Positions 8,486 to 9,302 of a DNA stretch of 9,302 nucleotides are shown piece by piece. The position numbers were made by a program, and so were the translations under genes. The notes under the pieces were generated by a model. The model saw nothing but the letters and a program-made list of their open reading frames with translations, was not told the DNA's origin and did no database searches. The DNA is taken from positions 1 through 9,302 of the forward strand of contig CANQSE010000064.1 in the NCBI GenBank assembly GCA_947626405.1, given 5' to 3'. The stretch is from an uncultured Acetatifactor sp. (GTDB lineage Bacteria > Bacillota > Clostridia > Lachnospirales > Lachnospiraceae). Within the stretch, counting starts at the first letter, position 1; each line of letters begins with the position of its first letter.

Positions 8486-9302
8486 TCATTTTATGTCAAA
8501 ATCGTCATTTTCATCCACGGGATAATCATAATCGTCTCCATCGCCGGACGTATCGACATCGTACCCCATTTCTTTTTTCTGGTGCGGCTTCGGCAGCGGC
8601 AGCGGATTCTCAATATATCCGGGCGCCGGCGCCGATTCAGGCTCCGGTGCCGGTGCTGGCTCTGGTGCCGGCACGGACTCCGGCTCGGATTCCGACACGG
8701 ACTCCGGCTCGGGCAACGACGCTGGTTCCGGTGCAGACTCAGGCACATATTCCGGTTTTATCTCAGGCTCGGAAGCGGTCGCCGATACTGGACTGGATTC
8801 CGGTACAGACTCCGGCTCGGACTCCTGCATATATCCCGATTTTGTCTCAGGCTCGGAAGCGGTCGCCGGCTCGGGCAACGACGCTGGTTCCGGTGCAGAC
8901 TCAGGCACATATCCCGGTTTTGTCTCAGGCTCGGAAACAGGCACTGATTCCGGCTTGGGCGACGGTGCCGACGCTGATTCGGAAGCGGGTGCCGATACCG
9001 GTGCAGACTTGGGCTCCGGCGACGACGCTGGCTCGGGTGCCGGCTTTGGTGCGGGCACAGGCGCGGTACGCATCGCTTTACGCTTCTCGATTTCCGCTTC
9101 TTCCTCCCTGATATACTTAGGTACTTTTAAACGTCCCGTTCCGGGATCCATAAGGTACCTTGGCAGCTTGACGGGGATCTGATCCTGCTCCGGATCCTGC
9201 GCGGACATATCCGCCCCGACTGCGCCTTTCTTTTTCTCTTTTTTCCTGTTTTCTTTCCCTTTACCGGCTTTTATGGCTTTTTCACCTTTCCTTTCTTCAT
9301 AT
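8486..9302 (-). CDS. Pro/Glu/Ser/Ala-rich low-complexity repeat protein, start probably outside the window
   Basis: I do not recognise this protein. The frame ends at TGA 8486 and stays open to the window edge. An ATG exists at 9208 (240 residues), but it lacks a well-spaced ribosome binding site, and the frame upstream continues as a Lys-rich coding-like stretch (GKGKENRKKEKKKGAVGAD), so the true start is probably beyond 9302. From 9208 it has a short ordered-looking segment (KLPRYLMDPGTGRLKVPKYI, 14-33), a charged helix (REEEAEIEKRKAM), then about 140 residues of Pro/Glu/Ser/Ala repeats with recurring SEPETKPGYVPES-type units, and an acidic tail (DTSGDGDDYDYPVDENDDFDIK). No membrane helix is visible. 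The repeat region looks disordered and could be a spacer or the tail of a larger protein. It lies upstream of tepA, with a terminator-like hairpin between, so it need not be in the same operon. Confidence 0.7.
   Translation of the reverse strand, partial: YEERKGEKAIKAGKGKENRKKEKKKGAVGADMSAQDPEQDQIPVKLPRYLMDPGTGRLKVPKYIREEEAEIEKRKAMRTAPVPAPKPAPEPASSPEPKSAPVSAPASESASAPSPKPESVPVSEPETKPGYVPESAPEPASLPEPATASEPETKSGYMQESEPESVPESSPVSATASEPEIKPEYVPESAPEPASLPEPESVSESEPESVPAPEPAPAPEPESAPAPGYIENPLPLPKPHQKKEMGYDVDTSGDGDDYDYPVDENDDFDIK
8704..8936 (-). repeat. Direct repeats inside the Pro/Glu-rich gene
   Basis: A 71-base segment at 8704-8774 recurs at 8866-8936 with two mismatches, a period of 162 bases (54 codons). 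A 24-base segment at 8761-8784 recurs exactly at 8845-8868, a period of 84 bases (28 codons). Both periods are multiples of three, so the reading frame is kept. The two mismatches change Gly to Glu and Thr to Ile in the encoded unit. Near identity at DNA level points to recent tandem duplication. Confidence 0.85.

Noticed and set aside
8704..8936. CRISPR-like repeat array
   Set aside because: The repeats have unequal periods that are multiples of three, continue an open frame, and have no unique spacers of constant size.
8404..9111. Plus-strand open frame of 235 codons rich in Pro, Ala, Arg and Thr
   Set aside because: It mirrors the Pro/Glu-rich repeats of the minus strand; low-complexity GC-rich repeats keep several frames open. 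The minus frame has the acidic tail and codon pattern expected of a gene, but the choice is less secure here than elsewhere.

Overview
The window reads as a chromosomal housekeeping segment of an anaerobic, spore-former-type Firmicute, most likely a Lachnospiraceae or related Clostridia. The basis is the gene content (TepA next to SpoIIIE/FtsK, formate-tetrahydrofolate ligase, NfnAB-type transhydrogenase), purine-rich AGGAGG ribosome binding sites, a TTG start, and mid-range GC. Every gene I can support lies on the minus strand, so transcription runs from high to low coordinates. I see no RNA gene, CRISPR array, insertion sequence or phage gene.

Layout in transcription order. (1) 9302-8486: 3' part of an open frame for a Lys-rich, then Pro/Glu/Ser/Ala-rich low-complexity protein with internal DNA repeats; its start is probably outside the window. 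(2) 8485-8339: a 147-base gap with two adjacent perfect inverted repeats, the first terminator-like. (3) 8338-7637: TepA, a ClpP-like protease with its Ser-His-Asp triad. (4) A promoter-like element (TAGACA, 17 bases, TGATATAAT) straddling the end of tepA. (5) 7591-5060: the FtsK/SpoIIIE DNA translocase, complete through its motor but shifted out of frame just after a Gly/Ser linker; the DNA-reading gamma domain continues in another frame to 4885. (6) 4858-3188: formate-tetrahydrofolate ligase, starting at TTG. (7) 3149-1680: a membrane protein with a zinc ribbon, TPR-like helices and two chitobiase-C-terminal-like repeats. (8) 1646-771 and 703-1: the two subunits of an NfnAB/GltA-type flavoprotein, the second cut by the window edge.

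The genes from ftsK to the small Nfn subunit are 26 to 38 bases apart, each with its own ribosome binding site and with no terminator seen between them. They could be one transcript, possibly with an extra start before the large Nfn subunit. Fhs (10-formyl-THF) and NfnAB (NADPH and reduced ferredoxin) are plausibly linked because folate one-carbon reduction draws on those carriers; FtsK and TepA belong to the conserved Firmicutes chromosome-translocation neighbourhood.

The least ordinary points are the ftsK frameshift exactly between motor and gamma domain, the zinc-ribbon/TPR/chitobiase-like membrane protein lying between fhs and nfnAB, and the recently duplicated Pro/Glu repeats. I found no convincing new multi-gene system.
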